Of a stretch of 64,000 bases of DNA, positions 61,924-64,000 are shown one piece after another (the first letter of the stretch is position 1; each line of letters starts with the position of its first letter). The translations under genes and the position numbers were made by a program. The stretch comes from Rhizobium sp. R711 (lineage in GTDB: Bacteria; Pseudomonadota; Alphaproteobacteria; Rhizobiales; Rhizobiaceae), in NCBI RefSeq assembly GCF_002211365.1, contig NZ_LOKZ01000001.1, positions 62,001-126,000 on the forward strand. Direction: 5' to 3'. The notes under the pieces are model-generated. The model saw nothing but the letters and a program-made list of their open reading frames with translations. It did no database searches and had not been told where the DNA came from.

Positions 61924-62949
61924 TTAGGAGACTGTCACAGGTTTCGACCGGAGCCGGCTGACGGTCGTCAGGTCTGCCCGCCGGCAAAGTTGCGGGGGCA
62001 GGCCTTCCATGATCAGTTCGGCATCGGCAACGGCCATGGAGCCCAGAGCATAGAACGCGTCGCGCGTTCCACCGGTGCGATGCGCCGAAAGAAGCATTCC
62101 TGGTACGGATCGCACCGGATCATTTGCATGCACCGGCTCTTCTGGAAAGACATCGGTAGCGACGCGGATATGACCGGATCGAGCGGCGGCCAACATGGCC
62201 GGAAAGTCCACAACCGCGGCGCGGCTCATGAGGAGGAAAGCAGCCCCCTTCCTCATCATCGCGAACTCGCGCCTGCCCAGGAATGACTGATTTTCGCTCG
62301 TCACGCTGGCAAAGACAAAGACCAGCTGGCTTTCCGTCAACACCTCTTCCAAAGAGCTCGGAACGCAGTCTGCATTGGTGACGATCTCCCGAGGAAGCCA
62401 CGGATCGAAAACCCGAACCGTGTTTTTAAACGGCCGGATCAGCTCTCTGAATTGGCGCCCAAGGTCGCCGAACCCAATGATGCCGACCGTCGCTCCAGCG
62501 AACCTGAATGTTGTTGCGTTTCCGGCCAACCCATATTGTTCGGCCCCTGCCCGAAAATCCCGGTCCGCCTGAGTGATGCCGCGTGCGAGATCAAGGCCCA
62601 TTGCCAAAGCTGCCTCGGCGACTGGGGAGGCAAATGCCGCGGCAGGCGTGATGACCCAAATTCCGCGCTCCACACATGTCCTGTAATCGATATTCGGCAA
62701 GAAGTTGGATTCGACGTTGATGATCGCTTTTAATCTCGGCGCTCGATCCAAGCGCTCCCTTGGCATGTCCGTCTGCCCGAAGATCAGCACGGTATCTGGC
62801 AGCAGCTCGTCTACGAGTTCCCGAGACATCTTTTGTTCCTCGGAAACGACGACCTCCCCTAGCCTCTCCAACCTTTCGCGGACGTCGGGCTCCATGATGA
62901 GGTCAAGGGTCCTTGGCAATGGATCGACAATGATAACGGCGCGGCTCAT
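61924..62949 (-). CDS. D-isomer-specific 2-hydroxyacid dehydrogenase-like protein
   Basis: 341 residues. NAD-binding motif GIIGFGDLG near 153, ATDVFPEEP and SAHRTGG stand where the family has its catalytic Glu and His. The canonical Arg region (usually N-x-x-R-G) reads LMSRAAVVDFPAM. The N-terminal domain is diverged. Relatives act on 3-phosphoglycerate, glycerate or other 2-hydroxyacids. It is a single gene, with no operon partner in the window. Confidence 0.88.
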   Translation of the reverse strand: MSRAVIIVDPLPRTLDLIMEPDVRERLERLGEVVVSEEQKMSRELVDELLPDTVLIFGQTDMPRERLDRAPRLKAIINVESNFLPNIDYRTCVERGIWVITPAAAFASPVAEAALAMGLDLARGITQADRDFRAGAEQYGLAGNATTFRFAGATVGIIGFGDLGRQFRELIRPFKNTVRVFDPWLPREIVTNADCVPSSLEEVLTESQLVFVFASVTSENQSFLGRREFAMMRKGAAFLLMSRAAVVDFPAMLAAARSGHIRVATDVFPEEPVHANDPVRSVPGMLLSAHRTGGTRDAFYALGSMAVADAELIMEGLPPQLCRRADLTTVSRLRSKPVTVS

Positions 62950-63491
62950 GCTTCCTCCCTACCAACCAAAGCAGGCATAATAGTCGAATGCTGCCAGAAT
63001 GACACGTCAAGCGAACTGGCGCGAGATCATCGCCCGTCATGTGGCTTTGAATGTCTCCCTCTCCGCCGCGGGTTGCCGAAGACATGCTGGCGGTGCAGGG
63101 ATTATTGTTTGTTTCGCGTCAAATGATCCAGCATTCGTTTCTGGATGAGATGTAGTCAGCCTTGCTGATGCATCCTTCGTTGCACAGAAGCTTTCCGACA
63201 TGGCCGGCTAGAGGTGGCTCGGTTTGTCTGAACAGTTCCGGGCGTTTTGCTAAGTGGATACCCGCCTCGATTATGCTGCATGGCGGCCAAAGCCGGGCCA
63301 CAGGTCTGGGAAGACCAACTCCGTTCATTGGAGACGTCGAAGTTGATCTGCGCACTCGAAACTAACCTTTTGTTGTACTTGCTACTTGATATCATGCTAT
63401 ATTAGTAGGTTCTAACTGCATGACTTGCATAGCCTGCCATCAGCAAAGGGATGGTTTAGGACCGGGAGAGGCCATTTCTGTGGAGGGAAAT
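62950..63491. other. 542-bp intergenic region, possible gene scrap
   Basis: Divergent promoter region of the dehydrogenase and the DUF1254 gene. A minus-strand frame at 63119-63355 (about 78 residues) contains protein-like text, HLAKRPELFRQTEPPLAGHV, but no good start and no recognised family. AT-rich sequence at 63380-63410 probably holds the DUF1254 promoter. Confidence 0.4.
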
Positions 63492-64000
63492 ATGAAAGTC
63501 ACACGTCGCACCGCGTCGATCGGCACCCTTGGTCTGCTTGCCGCCAGTTCACTCTCACCGGTACACGCCTTAGACGATCCACTCCGCGATCCCTTCGAGG
63601 GAAAAAGTGATTTCTGGCTGGCGGTCGAAGCCTACATCTACGGCTACCCGCTGGTCACCATGGAGATGACCCGCCGCGTCATCACCAACGTCGCCAAGGT
63701 TGCGGGCACAAAGGGTCCGATGGGACAGATCATCAAGCTTCGAGAATATCCGGACGCGTCGTTCACCGACGTTACTGCACCGAATGCAGACACGCTTTAC
63801 ACAACTGCCTTTGTCGATGTCGGCAAAGAGCCATGGGTTTTCTCTATCCCCGAAATGAAGGATCGATACTACCTATTCCCGATGCTCGACGGCTGGACAA
63901 CAGTATTCCAGGTTCCCGGAAAACGGACGACCGGCGGCGAACCGCAGGCGTATGCGATCACCGGACCCGGCTGGGAAGGCAAGCTTCCGGATGGTGTCAC
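63492..64000 (+). CDS. DUF1254-family protein, 3' end cut by the window
   Basis: 169 codons visible from ATG 63492 (GGAGGG 5-6 nt upstream) and still open at the right edge. N-terminal signal with twin arginine (VTRRTASIGTLGLLAA, ending near PVHA), so export by Tat or Sec. DUF1254 text: AVEAYIYGYPLVTMEMTRR, APNADTLYTTAFVDVGKEPW and YYLFPMLDGWTTVFQVPG. Periplasmic or secreted proteins of unknown function, usually with a DUF1214 domain in the part beyond the edge. Confidence 0.9.
   Translation, partial: MKVTRRTASIGTLGLLAASSLSPVHALDDPLRDPFEGKSDFWLAVEAYIYGYPLVTMEMTRRVITNVAKVAGTKGPMGQIIKLREYPDASFTDVTAPNADTLYTTAFVDVGKEPWVFSIPEMKDRYYLFPMLDGWTTVFQVPGKRTTGGEPQAYAITGPGWEGKLPDGV

Overview
The window reads as an accessory, probably plasmid- or island-borne segment from a GC-rich alphaproteobacterium, most likely a rhizobial relative (Rhizobium/Sinorhizobium/Agrobacterium type; inference from gene content). 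It is dense with ABC importers and catabolic dehydrogenases, carries FNR/FixK-type boxes and an arsenic locus, and holds many decayed genes (sulfatase-activating enzyme, Ku, ArsH, persulfide dioxygenase, IS66 transposase, a LysR copy). No rRNA, tRNA, CRISPR, replication or conjugation gene was seen.

Layout. (1) 0-1.5 kb: 3' end of a sulfatase followed by a wrecked formylglycine-generating enzyme. (2) 1.5-19 kb: a sugar-acid island with two GntR/FCD regulators, a NitT/TauT-type ABC importer, an IlvD/Edd dehydratase, an RraA-like aldolase, two redox enzymes, a peptide/opine-type ABC importer (binding protein apart from its permeases), 5-dehydro-4-deoxyglucarate dehydratase (KdgD), a stump of ketoglutarate-semialdehyde dehydrogenase, a D-2-hydroxyacid dehydrogenase and a DMT exporter. 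Three promoters here share one operator-like sequence. (3) 19.7-24.2 kb: a type I secretion operon with its own non-RTX cargo gene. (4) 24.5-30.2 kb: LysR, a YdiJ-type D-2-hydroxyglutarate dehydrogenase, an Lrp regulator and an L-2-hydroxyglutarate oxidase, a locus able to feed both 2-hydroxyglutarate enantiomers into 2-oxoglutarate. (5) 30.6-37.4 kb: AraC, sugar ABC importer, SDR and FGGY kinase, best read as pentitol (ribitol-like) catabolism. (6) 37.7-42.5 kb: Rrf2, MscS channel, and a cupin/NmrA/AhpD-like operon divergent from a LysR gene. (7) 42.6-48.1 kb and 58.4-61.8 kb: genes under near-perfect FNR/FixK boxes (alcohol dehydrogenase, two universal stress proteins, a P1B-type ATPase, a pyridoxamine-oxidase-like protein, Hsp20, a DUF5335 protein, an ABC membrane half without ATPase, and two unrecognised small proteins), a low-oxygen stress regulon. 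(8) 48.2-52.9 kb: sulfur transport (YeeE/YedE pair behind a broken persulfide dioxygenase) and arsenic genes (ArsR, MFS, DUF6428, broken ArsH). (9) 53-58.3 kb: broken Ku, HxlR/SDR/quinone oxidoreductase, an IS66 fragment, an alpha/beta hydrolase and a decayed partial copy of the LysR gene at 41 kb. (10) 61.9-64 kb: a hydroxyacid dehydrogenase and the 5' part of a DUF1254 protein.

The most interesting signals are the FNR-box regulon with several unknown small proteins, the shared operator tying together the sugar-acid modules, the paired D/L-2-hydroxyglutarate genes, and the self-contained type I secretion system whose cargo lacks visible RTX repeats. All families are assigned by reading translated sequence; no search was run.
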